This document shows, piece by piece, positions 35,785 through 44,776 of a stretch of 64,000 nt of DNA (position 1 is its first letter; every line of letters starts with the position of its first letter). The notes beneath the pieces are model-generated. The model saw only the letters and a list, made by a program, of their open reading frames with translations, did no database searches and was not told the origin of the DNA. The stretch is from contig JAEWCZ010000062.1 of the NCBI GenBank assembly GCA_023390335.1, positions 1 to 64,000 of the forward strand. The letters run 5' to 3'. A program made the translations under genes and the position numbers. The DNA comes from Bacillota bacterium. Its GTDB lineage: Bacteria; Bacillota; Clostridia; Acetivibrionales; DSM-1351.

Positions 35785-37908
35785 TTATTGAATAATAATT
35801 GGCTTCTGATCTCCTATAATAGTTTTGATATATTGATTTGATATTGAGTTAAAACGTTTATAATTTTCATAGGGACTAAGCCACAAGGTCAACTTACCGT
35901 ATGGATACTGGGCATATGTATTGCCGCGGAAACTCGGCATATAATTACGATTTATGGGAAGCATGACGAGAGCGGCTTTCGCCATATAAAAGACATTGTC
36001 AATTACTCTCGTATTTTCATTGGCTACATAGCCTTGAAACAGCAATGAGCTGGCAATGATATCATCCCTATCGCCGGATATTCTATAGTGTTGCTGATAA
36101 CTCCACCCGTAACCGGAATAGAGGACATAATTGCCTTGTATAAGAGTATCCTCATATTTATGTATACCATCATAGGGTTCCCAAATGGTTAGGCTTAGTC
36201 CTGCATTGCAATACTCTATCAAGTTATCTTTTGCCATTAAATGTCCGTGTTTTTCATCGTAATATCCTAAAAAGCCTGTTTCTCCAACAATAATTCCATG
36301 GTCAAAACAATGGTGTACATAATTATTAACCGCCGTATTACCAAAGTTAGACGTATTAATGCCATCACCTGCGCATATGACCATTGGGTTCCCATTGTCT
36401 TCATAATATCGATGCAACATACCACCAATCCAAGCAACTTCACAATTCTGTATTATGGAGTTTTCACCAAAGCCGATACCGTTATTACCGCCATACATAA
36501 TGCATAAGTTATCAACTATGCTGTTCTTACCAACCTTAAAAATCGCCAAATCTTCTGCTACCACCGAAAACTCGATGGACTGGTAAACCGAACCCGGGTT
36601 TCCTGCATCACACCTTAAGTAAAGTGGGCCAGTACGGTGCGTCTTTTCCCACATATACACCGGCAGAGCTTCGCCACTGAGATCAACTGCACTAAAAAAA
36701 TAGAGGTTAGGCAACATTTTAGGCTCCGCCTTCATAACATCGCCTATGGAGCTTTTGTAGTCTACATACTTCTTGCCATTCCAGTAAGGCATATTTTTCT
36801 CAGCCCAACTGCTACCGTTGTTAAACACCACCGAACCACAGTCAGGAAGGGGCTTATAGTAAACCCATATATTCTTGGTCCCTTTTAGTAAATGCCACTT
36901 ATCCGGGTCGGCGCCATTTTCCGGTGATGCGAAAATTTTTGGCTTAGCACCTTTTCCATAGGCTGAGTAATTAACCCCATCTTTGCCCTTCAAGAACCCC
37001 CGCCACAAACCGTTTCGTTGAAAGTAAACTACATCCCCGGGCATCAACTCCGCCTCACTAACTTTTGTTAAAGTTGCCCAAGGGCGTTCCGGGCTTAACC
37101 CATCGTTTTGATCATTTCCTTGATTGGATATATAATAAGCCTTACCATTTGATATTAGCGAATCCTGATTATTTAGAATGTCTGACTTCATCTCTTCCGC
37201 TTTTTTCAGAATCTCTTTATCTTCTTTGCTGAGTTTCGTCTTTTTTGTAGGCAAGTTAGAATCATGGAGTCTTAAGGCTGCCTTTAAAGCCTCCTCATAG
37301 AGAAATGGTTGATTGGTTCGCATAGAGTTGCTTTTGGCATCATAATCAAATAATGGCTTATCATTATACATAGATAATCTACCAAAACCCAAAAAATAAG
37401 CTGCTGCAGTCTTCTGTTGCCATTTTGGTCCTACAACCGTTGGTTTCTGTGTTTCTTTAATCAAGTCTTGACCTACTGTAAAGTCTTTCCAACGTTCCCC
37501 CATTTTAATATTAAGCTTATCCCAGGCATCGGGATCGGAGTATTGACAATAGGTATCACCTAAGGTTTCAGCTGCAAGATATACGGCAACCATACCGTCT
37601 GCACGGTTCATTTTTCTTTTTGAATTTCTGGCTTTCTTATATTGGGACTGCCAAGTTGCCAGCTTCTGAGGATTTGACAGCTTAACCACATGGTCTAGCA
37701 TTTTGAAGAACTGTTCATGGGTAATCTGTACATTTTTTGAATAACTCCCTATACCAAGGCTCACAGCTCTCTGCAATTCCGCATCTGTATAGTTTTGGGA
37801 TTTAGTTGCGCCATAAACAGAGTTACTGAATAGATCAAAAGGTAACGTTATAAAGCATAAAGCTAAAATAATAACAAGGCTGGTGATCCGATTGTATCGT
37901 TTCATCAT
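35785..37908 (-). CDS. Secreted right-handed beta-helix protein
   Basis: Start set at 37908 (MMKRYNRI) with AAAGGTGG upstream. 707 residues. Signal peptide about 34 residues ending VYGA. A helical N-terminal domain (about 40-220) precedes the typical opening of a parallel beta-helix (NDGLSPERPWATL ... AELMPGDVVYFQ) and repeats such as NCEVAWIGG, NYVHHCFDHGI and NLIEYCNAGLSL. The fold is that of pectate lyases and related polysaccharide enzymes or binding proteins; catalytic residues cannot be assigned. No dockerin or cellulose module is seen. Last gene 3' of the RiPP locus, separated by 94 bp. Confidence 0.88.
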   Translation of the reverse strand: MMKRYNRITSLVIILALCFITLPFDLFSNSVYGATKSQNYTDAELQRAVSLGIGSYSKNVQITHEQFFKMLDHVVKLSNPQKLATWQSQYKKARNSKRKMNRADGMVAVYLAAETLGDTYCQYSDPDAWDKLNIKMGERWKDFTVGQDLIKETQKPTVVGPKWQQKTAAAYFLGFGRLSMYNDKPLFDYDAKSNSMRTNQPFLYEEALKAALRLHDSNLPTKKTKLSKEDKEILKKAEEMKSDILNNQDSLISNGKAYYISNQGNDQNDGLSPERPWATLTKVSEAELMPGDVVYFQRNGLWRGFLKGKDGVNYSAYGKGAKPKIFASPENGADPDKWHLLKGTKNIWVYYKPLPDCGSVVFNNGSSWAEKNMPYWNGKKYVDYKSSIGDVMKAEPKMLPNLYFFSAVDLSGEALPVYMWEKTHRTGPLYLRCDAGNPGSVYQSIEFSVVAEDLAIFKVGKNSIVDNLCIMYGGNNGIGFGENSIIQNCEVAWIGGMLHRYYEDNGNPMVICAGDGINTSNFGNTAVNNYVHHCFDHGIIVGETGFLGYYDEKHGHLMAKDNLIEYCNAGLSLTIWEPYDGIHKYEDTLIQGNYVLYSGYGWSYQQHYRISGDRDDIIASSLLFQGYVANENTRVIDNVFYMAKAALVMLPINRNYMPSFRGNTYAQYPYGKLTLWLSPYENYKRFNSISNQYIKTIIGDQKPIIIQ

Positions 37909-38002
37909 ATAAAATACCACCTTTGATTTTCGTTTATCATTACACAAATTCCATTATACCCTAAAATATGACATTTTTAAAGTTTACAATACATACTGCA
38001 TT

Positions 38003-39274
38003 CTATTTACCGGAAAGAATAGAAGTGTCTGCTGTTATAACAGCTTTATATGCGTTAATAATTCCTGCACATTTTACCTTACCTTTAAGTCCATTTATTG
38101 GGGTTATATTATCTGAATGTGTTACTACCTGTTTAACCTCATGTGGTAGTAACTTAGGATTCTTTTCAAGTAAAAGCGCACAGATACCCGATACAAAAGG
38201 GACCGCTGCTGAAGTCCCTTGAACTTTTATATATTGATCATCTCCATAAACACTTGTAACATCTTCACCGGGTGCACCAATATCTACGTACTCACCATAG
38301 TTAGACTTCTCATATAATTGCCCACATTTATCTACCGCAGCAACAACAATACTGTTCCGAGTATTATAGCAAGCGGGATAAAAAGGTTCACAGCCCGTAT
38401 CAACACCTTTGTTTCCTGCCGCCATAACAAATAGTATATCTTTTGCACTTTCGATTGCTCTTTTTTCTTTTTCTGAAAACTCTTTTCCACTAAAACTACA
38501 ATTAATGATTTTAATATTATTTCTAATAGCGTACTCTATTGCTGACACAAATGCATCACTTGCCTTATTAAATACCTGACCGTTGTTTTGGTTGTTTCCC
38601 AATACTTTTAAAGATATGGTATTAGGTGAATCCACCACCCCGAGAATACCTATGTCGCCTTTTGGATAGCCTGCTATAATGCCGGCAACATATGTACCGT
38701 GTCCGCTACGTGCTGCATATTCATCTCCGCCTTCATTTTCAGGGTATACCTCCTGATTTTCGTGAACAAAGTTATAACTCAATTTTTTATTAATATTCTT
38801 ATGTAAATTGATATGGTTATAGTTGGCTCCTGTATCAGCTACACCCACATAAACGTCCGAACTGTTAATATACTTCCAGACAGGTAATATATTAATATCA
38901 ACTCCGTTTATTCTGTTTAACATTCCCCATTGATATTTAAAATGTGATATATTTGGTGTCGTTATTTTACTTATTTGGAAAGCATAGGTTATTTTCTCTC
39001 TGCAATGTTGTGAAGTATATAACTCAATATAATATACTGTATCTCTCAGCAAGGTACAAGCTAACCTAACAACAGACTTGTTTTTAGCATAAGCACCATT
39101 CACATAGTTACTTTGGGTTTCATCATATATTGCACCACATAGCAAACCATTAGCTTTACATATAAGTTCATAACTGCCGGAATATGGAGCAATAAAACGG
39201 AACAGAACAGAATTTTTTGTATTATTAATTATACCTTTATATTGATTATCGATATTGATTTCAAACTCAAACAT
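38003..39274 (-). CDS. Subtilisin-like (S8) serine protease without signal peptide
   Basis: Start set at 39274 (MFEFEINID), GGAG upstream; the ATG overlaps the permease stop by 8 bp, so translation is coupled. 423 residues. An N-terminal domain of about 125 residues (PPC-like, FRFIAPYSGSYEL) precedes the catalytic domain: Asp in VGVADTGANYNH, His in SGHGTYVAGI, Asn in MAAGNKG, Ser in GTSAAVPFVSG. No signal peptide, so it is either cytoplasmic or exported by the adjacent transporter. As the last gene of the RiPP set it is a good candidate for leader-peptide removal; inference. Confidence 0.9.
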   Translation of the reverse strand: MFEFEINIDNQYKGIINNTKNSVLFRFIAPYSGSYELICKANGLLCGAIYDETQSNYVNGAYAKNKSVVRLACTLLRDTVYYIELYTSQHCREKITYAFQISKITTPNISHFKYQWGMLNRINGVDINILPVWKYINSSDVYVGVADTGANYNHINLHKNINKKLSYNFVHENQEVYPENEGGDEYAARSGHGTYVAGIIAGYPKGDIGILGVVDSPNTISLKVLGNNQNNGQVFNKASDAFVSAIEYAIRNNIKIINCSFSGKEFSEKEKRAIESAKDILFVMAAGNKGVDTGCEPFYPACYNTRNSIVVAAVDKCGQLYEKSNYGEYVDIGAPGEDVTSVYGDDQYIKVQGTSAAVPFVSGICALLLEKNPKLLPHEVKQVVTHSDNITPINGLKGKVKCAGIINAYKAVITADTSILSGK

Positions 39275-39974
39275 TTCTCCACTCTTTACCCAATCTATCA
39301 GCAGACAGTCTAAATGCAACATAAACAATTCCTAACAGAATAACTCTACCAACCCATAGTTGCCATCCATACGTTATATAATAACCCTCTCCGCCAATAC
39401 CAAGTATCTTTATAGTTAATGGTAATGTAATAAAAACGTTGTTAACCGTTATCAAAGTTAATATTATTAAATAAAATAGTCCAAAAACAAGTAGGTTCTT
39501 TTTGAAACGCAACCGCAAACTCATTACAAGTAATATGCTGATAATAATCTGCAAAGAAACTATAGTAAAGTTTACTAATGATAAGGACAATAATACTTTT
39601 CCATAGTAAATAAAATTAATAACCAGCAAGATTATCTGTCCAACAAACAAGGCAGCAACATTTACTATAATGCATAGTAGAGCTGTGCCGTATATTTCCT
39701 TTTTTAGATCTTTTACATAAATAATCATATAGTTTTTTATGCTGTCTATTGTTTTTTCATTAAAAACTATTTGGACTAATAGGATACTGGTTATAACTAT
39801 AAAGAATTGTTGAAAAACATATCTGTATATATAACTTTCAATATCCGGCATCAGAACCCAGGATTTTGTATCAACCATTGCCAACAAAAAATAGTTAGAA
39901 ATAATCAAAAAATAAAAAGCTCTTGTTCTCTTTAACGTACTCCATTTCACACGCAATATTGTAAGTATTCCCAC
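39267..39974 (-). CDS. ABC-2 type permease subunit of the RiPP locus
   Basis: 235 residues with six hydrophobic segments. Basic cytoplasmic ends (LRVKWSTLKRTR; DRLGKEWRNV). 16 bp after the larger permease gene and overlapping the protease start. Probably pairs with 39991-41421 and the ATPase 41418-42302 as a heteromeric exporter, either for the mature peptide or for self-protection. Confidence 0.8.
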   Translation of the reverse strand: MGILTILRVKWSTLKRTRAFYFLIISNYFLLAMVDTKSWVLMPDIESYIYRYVFQQFFIVITSILLVQIVFNEKTIDSIKNYMIIYVKDLKKEIYGTALLCIIVNVAALFVGQIILLVINFIYYGKVLLSLSLVNFTIVSLQIIISILLVMSLRLRFKKNLLVFGLFYLIILTLITVNNVFITLPLTIKILGIGGEGYYITYGWQLWVGRVILLGIVYVAFRLSADRLGKEWRNV

Positions 39975-39990
39975 ATGACTAACCCCTCTT

Positions 39991-41421
39991 CTATTCTTTA
40001 TCCACTCGACTTAAAATAGCTTTCATATCCTCATCCCTGACAATATCCTTAAAATTATTTTTAAGTAGCCTGATAAATTCTTGATCTGATTGTGGATTCT
40101 GTCTCAAGACTGCATCATAAACTGCCCCAACAGACGAAGGAAATTGATCATATATAATCAATGCCACTCTATAGACAAAATTAAAGTTTGTTGTCGGGTA
40201 ACTAAAAATATCTTTAATTTCTTTAGAATAATAGTCCTCTACCTTCTGAGACTGCTCTAAATCTAGTCTGCCACTTATATCCCTCATAATAGCAGTACTA
40301 TACCCTTCTACAAGATGTCTGGTATATTTACTCTGCTTGTAACCTTTAACCTCAGGTGCCATTGCATACTCCATCTCATCCATAAAATTGCGTAACAATT
40401 CAGCGTTCTCAAAATATATCATTGAATCAGATAGAACATGGATATGTAAAGTGTCCTTATCAAAAGTCACTGTTTTCGGCTGAAGCCCTTTAAATTTCCA
40501 TGATAAGGCAGATAAATATGCTTTATCCATTGTATACCTTGAGTACCGGGTCTCCGATTGTATTTTCTGATAATGATTTTCGAATTCTGATACAATCGAA
40601 TAAATGACCTTAACCTTATCTATTTGTATGTCTTTATACTCAACTGTATGGTCCGCCATAGCTATGGTGACGTAGTCCTCTTTTACAAGGCTTTCATACT
40701 TTGAGAAATCCTTGAATATAATGGCTGTATAAGTAGTGATTCCCACCATTAATAGTATTATCAGCATTACACCTTTTTGCTTCTTGCCCGATTTAGTCAA
40801 AACAGCTACAACAAGTACACTTAATAATATCAGTAAGCTTAGACTTATGAGGTTGATGATATTGGGCACATTAATTGCATATAATTGCTCACTTATAGAT
40901 AAAAAGTGACTTGAGCCGTCATAAATCAATGGGTTATAAGAAATAAAATTAATAACACCAAGACCAATGATTAATGTAATGCCCACAAACTTTTTATACA
41001 AAATACCACCTACTGCACCTATCGACAAGGCAAATGCATATTGAAGCAAAGTAACAATTAAAGCATTTAAAATCACGGCTTTCATAACAAACAGTAAATG
41101 TAAGAAAATAAATAAACCCCATCCAATGTTCATAATACCGGAAACCATATATAACATTAACAGCTTCCTATTACTTGACAAATAACTGAGATCCAGTAAA
41201 AAAGCCCTATTCTTTTTTCTGAACAATGAAAAGATTGAATACACATTGATGGATATCCAAGTTGTCACAAAATAATTACTACTTATTTTTAATGTAATAT
41301 CCCCAAATTGCAGACCAATAATAAATAATAGCACCAGGACATTTATTAACAATCTATAAAACAAACCATTATAGATCTCAACATTACATATTTTTATGGT
41401 TTTTTTAATGATTGTCATCAT
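39991..41421 (-). CDS. Large ABC transporter permease with extracytoplasmic domain
   Basis: 476 residues. Six membrane helices in the first about 245 residues, then a hydrophilic domain of about 230 residues with a peptidase-like or substrate-handling look but no HExxH. Its start overlaps the ATPase stop (ATGA), so it is coupled to it. No close family recognised; the arrangement fits bacteriocin/immunity ABC-2 exporters. Confidence 0.8.
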   Translation of the reverse strand: MMTIIKKTIKICNVEIYNGLFYRLLINVLVLLFIIGLQFGDITLKISSNYFVTTWISINVYSIFSLFRKKNRAFLLDLSYLSSNRKLLMLYMVSGIMNIGWGLFIFLHLLFVMKAVILNALIVTLLQYAFALSIGAVGGILYKKFVGITLIIGLGVINFISYNPLIYDGSSHFLSISEQLYAINVPNIINLISLSLLILLSVLVVAVLTKSGKKQKGVMLIILLMVGITTYTAIIFKDFSKYESLVKEDYVTIAMADHTVEYKDIQIDKVKVIYSIVSEFENHYQKIQSETRYSRYTMDKAYLSALSWKFKGLQPKTVTFDKDTLHIHVLSDSMIYFENAELLRNFMDEMEYAMAPEVKGYKQSKYTRHLVEGYSTAIMRDISGRLDLEQSQKVEDYYSKEIKDIFSYPTTNFNFVYRVALIIYDQFPSSVGAVYDAVLRQNPQSDQEFIRLLKNNFKDIVRDEDMKAILSRVDKE

Positions 41422-42302
41422 AGTTGTTCACCCTCATCTAAAAACATACAGTAAAAATAAGCGTCTTCCAAAGTAGGTGTAACCTGTTCATAATTAGAGG
41501 TCATAGGTGTATCCTGAATAAACCGCACTTCAACGGTATTTTTCTTTCTAAGAATTGAGATAGTTTTTTTGTATTTTGTTCTATTAATCTCATCATGGAT
41601 ATTTAATTTGTCAACATAGATTTTACCCTCAACAAGTTCAAGCAGATTATCAATTGAACCGCAATAAATTACTTTCCCCTTTTTCATAATTCCAATATTA
41701 TTACACAACATGGCAATATCCGAAATAATGTGTGTTGAAATAATAATTGTCCGATCATCACTTTTCTCGTTAATAATGTTTCTAAATCTTAAACGTTCAT
41801 TAGGGTCAAGTCCAACGGTCGGTTCATCTAATATAACCAGTTTTGAGTCTCCTAATAAAGATTGTGCAATTGCCAATCTCTGTTTCATTCCTCCTGATAA
41901 ATTCTTAATCTTACTATTAGTTTTATCTTGCAAATTAAATTCTTGTATCAGTAAAGTTATTTCGTGTTCTCGCTCTTCTGATTTAACATTCTTTAGTAAT
42001 GCAATATAATCAAGCATTTCATATACAGTAAGACTCTCAAAAAAATCAAACTTTTGAGGAAGGTATCCAATATTTTTTCTTACTTTTTCAACATTTCTAC
42101 TTATATCATGGCCATCAATACTTATAGAACCCTCTTGTACCGGCATTATAGTTGCCAATGTCTTTAATAGAGTTGTTTTCCCTGCTCCATTTTCACCGAG
42201 TAAGCCAAATATACCTTGGGTTATAGACATATTCACATTATCTAAAGATTTGTTTTTACTTTTTAAGTATTTTTGAGATAAATTTTTTATTTCTACATTC
42301 AT
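41418..42302 (-). CDS. ABC transporter ATP-binding protein of the RiPP locus
   Basis: 294 residues. Walker A GENGAGKTTLLK, Q loop YLPQKFDF, signature LSGGMKQRLAIAQ, Walker B LVILDEPTVGLDP, His switch in ISTHIISD. Drives the two permeases downstream (4-bp overlap with the first). 11 bp after the exporter gene. Confidence 0.92.
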   Translation of the reverse strand: MNVEIKNLSQKYLKSKNKSLDNVNMSITQGIFGLLGENGAGKTTLLKTLATIMPVQEGSISIDGHDISRNVEKVRKNIGYLPQKFDFFESLTVYEMLDYIALLKNVKSEEREHEITLLIQEFNLQDKTNSKIKNLSGGMKQRLAIAQSLLGDSKLVILDEPTVGLDPNERLRFRNIINEKSDDRTIIISTHIISDIAMLCNNIGIMKKGKVIYCGSIDNLLELVEGKIYVDKLNIHDEINRTKYKKTISILRKKNTVEVRFIQDTPMTSNYEQVTPTLEDAYFYCMFLDEGEQL

Positions 42303-42313
42303 TTCTACACCCT

Positions 42314-44101
42314 CTATCTTAGTATTTCTTCATTGATAATCGTTTTACTAAGCATAAACTTATAATAGCTGTCATACGACATTAATTGCTCAATTGTACT
42401 ATCTTCAATAATTTTTCCTTCTTTGAACACAAGAGCTCTCTTGGCAAATCTATCTGCAATATACAAACGATGTGTAACCAATAAGCTTATGGAATTAACA
42501 GCTACCTTATTTAGAATATCATACATATTGCCTTCCGATATTACATCCAACCCTGAACTTGGCTCATCCAATATCAACATATTTGATTTCTTCATAATAG
42601 CCCTAACAAAAGCAACCTGTTGCCATTCCCCACCTGATAGTTGAACTCCCTTATCAAATTGTGTTCCCAGTTGAGTATCCAGATTGTGCTGCAACTTCTC
42701 GCTAAAAGATAGAATACCTTTAGCAGTTATCTTGCTAACATTTTTATTAATTTCTTCTTCTGTCAGATGGAAATTCCCAAGAAGCAGACTCTCCTTAAGC
42801 GTGAACTCATACTTTACAAAATCTTGATATACGATGGCAATTTTATCGTATAAACTTTTTTTATTGATCTTCTTTATTGATATACCGTTTACGAGAATCT
42901 CACCTTCATAATTTGAGTAAAGATTGCTTAATAATTTTATAAAGGTACTTTTTCCAGATCCACTGTCACCTACGATAACAATTCTTTCATCTTTTGTGAT
43001 TTTCAGATTGATATCACGTAAAACATACGGTAATTCTTCTCTATACCTAAAGCTGACATTGATAAATTCAATACTCTTAATTTCCTGAATATCCACAGTC
43101 TCTGTGGGAATTATGGCTTCTTTACTATCATCTTTATCTTCTATAAATTCAAATAGATTTCTCAAATATTGTGACTTAGTGTATATGTATGCAAGGTTAT
43201 TTATAGTCTGGTCTGTACTTTTTATAACATTCCATATACATTGAATATAGGTATTTGCAGTACCTATAAGAATTTTCTTTAAAGTTAGTGAATAAATCAC
43301 TGCTGCAATCACACCTACACCTATAATTGTCTCCAGGGTATTAAATATGATAGCATTAATAGACTTAAACCCAAGGATTTGCCTGTCTTTTTTAATAAAT
43401 TGTTCAAATAATCCTTTAAATTTACTATATAAATATTGATCACTCTTTAGGACTTTATTTTCTTTATACGAATTAACATCATTGATTAAAGTTCTTAAAT
43501 AATTAATTTTTCTAATGCCTGATATTCTCTCTTGCATAACATTAAATTCATATTTCCCGATCATAACCGTGAAATAAAATGAAATAATCGGTACAGCGAT
43601 TAATATGCTTACAACATACCACTTCCATAATATAATGATTATTAAACTTCCAACTACTGTGATCAGGTTATTAAACATTGTAAATATACTACTTATACTC
43701 TGATATATAGATTGCGTTTCGTTAAGGGCTCTTTGCAATCTATCATAAGTTTCTGAGTCCTCGTAATCTGATAACTCCATATTCTGTGATTTATCAATAA
43801 TCAAACAGTTTATATCATAGTTAATTTTAACCTTAAATATGCCCTGGAGATAGTCAAATGCCGTTTCTAATATTTTACCGAACAATAAAGAAACAAAATA
43901 AATACATATATAGATAACTACATCCGTATACATATTTTTTTGTGCTAAGTTAAGAATGGATTGCAATGCAATGAGTGATACAAAAGGCAAAAAAACTTTT
44001 GGTATAGATGCTATTGACATTGCAATCATACACTTTCTCTGTTTATTCCAACATAACTTAATCAATTTACCAAAATAGATGTAGTTGTTTTGTTTTGCCA
44101 A
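42314..44101 (-). CDS. Exporter-type ABC transporter (TMD-NBD fusion) of the RiPP locus
   Basis: Start uncertain. The open frame to 44161 begins inside the MITE terminal repeat and has no RBS; GAGAGG precedes a TTG at 44101, chosen here; ATG at 44119 is the alternative. About 595 residues: six membrane helices (about 20-320), then an ATPase domain with VGDSGSGKSTFIKLL, LSGGEWQQVAFVRA and LILDEPSSGLD. No C39 peptidase domain, so it would export a peptide whose leader is removed elsewhere. Best candidate for export of the Cys-rich peptide at 44505-44675. Confidence 0.88.
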   Translation of the reverse strand: MAKQNNYIYFGKLIKLCWNKQRKCMIAMSIASIPKVFLPFVSLIALQSILNLAQKNMYTDVVIYICIYFVSLLFGKILETAFDYLQGIFKVKINYDINCLIIDKSQNMELSDYEDSETYDRLQRALNETQSIYQSISSIFTMFNNLITVVGSLIIIILWKWYVVSILIAVPIISFYFTVMIGKYEFNVMQERISGIRKINYLRTLINDVNSYKENKVLKSDQYLYSKFKGLFEQFIKKDRQILGFKSINAIIFNTLETIIGVGVIAAVIYSLTLKKILIGTANTYIQCIWNVIKSTDQTINNLAYIYTKSQYLRNLFEFIEDKDDSKEAIIPTETVDIQEIKSIEFINVSFRYREELPYVLRDINLKITKDERIVIVGDSGSGKSTFIKLLSNLYSNYEGEILVNGISIKKINKKSLYDKIAIVYQDFVKYEFTLKESLLLGNFHLTEEEINKNVSKITAKGILSFSEKLQHNLDTQLGTQFDKGVQLSGGEWQQVAFVRAIMKKSNMLILDEPSSGLDVISEGNMYDILNKVAVNSISLLVTHRLYIADRFAKRALVFKEGKIIEDSTIEQLMSYDSYYKFMLSKTIINEEILR

Positions 44102-44148
44102 TATTTCTATACCTCTCATTCGTATGCATTCACAATAAAATAAAGGAC

Positions 44149-44453
44149 GGGGCTGTTGCAAAACAGAAAGTTTTTTGTTTTAACACCTGTACTCTTGTAT
44201 AAAATTGTATCAATGATTGCTTCCAAGATATTTGCAAGTGTTTCTATCGGCTCATTATAGGATATTTTACCGTCGCTCACATTCATCGTCCATGATTCAT
44301 AGTTTTGCTAACCCCTACATCGTGTAGGGGTTCCGGTAAAATATCCATATTCGCCGACAAACATCTGCAAATATCTTTAACCAAGCTTCCATTGATACAA
44401 TTTATACTCACGTACGGCTAGAAAAGATAAGAATTAAGTTTTGCAACAACCCC
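44149..44453. mobile_element. MITE-like element, about 305 bp
   Basis: Ends in inverted repeats of 16 bp, GGGGCTGTTGCAAAAC (44149-44164) and GTTTTGCAACAACCCC (44438-44453), one mismatch. Inner arms also pair (GGATATTTTACCG near 44260 with CGGTAAAATATCC near 44333; AACCCCTAC/GTAGGGGTT at the centre), so the whole can fold on itself. No gene inside. The ends resemble those of IS elements with GGGG-TTGTTGCAAAA termini, which could mobilise it in trans. A target duplication could not be settled. It separates the RiPP precursor from the exporter gene. Confidence 0.8.
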
Positions 44454-44504
44454 GATCTTATACTAAAGACACTAACATTTAACCTTACATATGGTCTGAA
44501 ACTT

Positions 44505-44675
44505 TTAACCTGTAAGTTTACACTCAGTTCCCATATCACAAGAACCACAATCTCCATCACCGAAATCAATTGCATCACAGCTGTCACATCTGTCTTTTGA
44601 ATCACAAAAAACACACCAGTTTGGTTCTCTGTCATTCATTAAGTCGTTTAAAGTACTATGGTTTAATTGTTTCAT
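44505..44675 (-). CDS. Cys-rich RiPP precursor peptide
   Basis: 56 codons from ATG (44675), preceded by AAAGGGGGTG. Residues 1-20 (MKQLNHSTLNDLMNDREPNW) form a leader. Residues 21-56 contain seven cysteines at 21, 24, 30, 33, 43, 46 and 52, spaced CX2C-X5-CX2C-X9-CX2C-X5-C, with Asp/Gly/Ser between. Directly downstream of the radical SAM/SPASM gene (about 100 bp) and upstream of the exporter. Cys-to-neighbour thioether formation (ranthipeptide or sactipeptide type) is expected from such pairs; the peptide may belong to the clostridial Cys-rich bacteriocin-precursor families handled by CcpM-type enzymes. Metal binding by Cys is the alternative. Confidence 0.75.
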   Translation of the reverse strand: MKQLNHSTLNDLMNDREPNWCVFCDSKDRCDSCDAIDFGDGDCGSCDMGTECKLTG

Positions 44676-44776
44676 CACTGCACCCCCTTTCTAAAAAACT
44701 CTAACACCAATTGATGTAATTTATTGTAATATTAGTTACTTGTTACCTCCGATAACTAATATACAATTGAATTTAT

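Noticed and set aside
44408..44635. 75-codon minus-strand frame overlapping the Cys-rich peptide
   Set aside because: It is the other frame of the true peptide gene (44505-44675), lacks an RBS and runs into the MITE.
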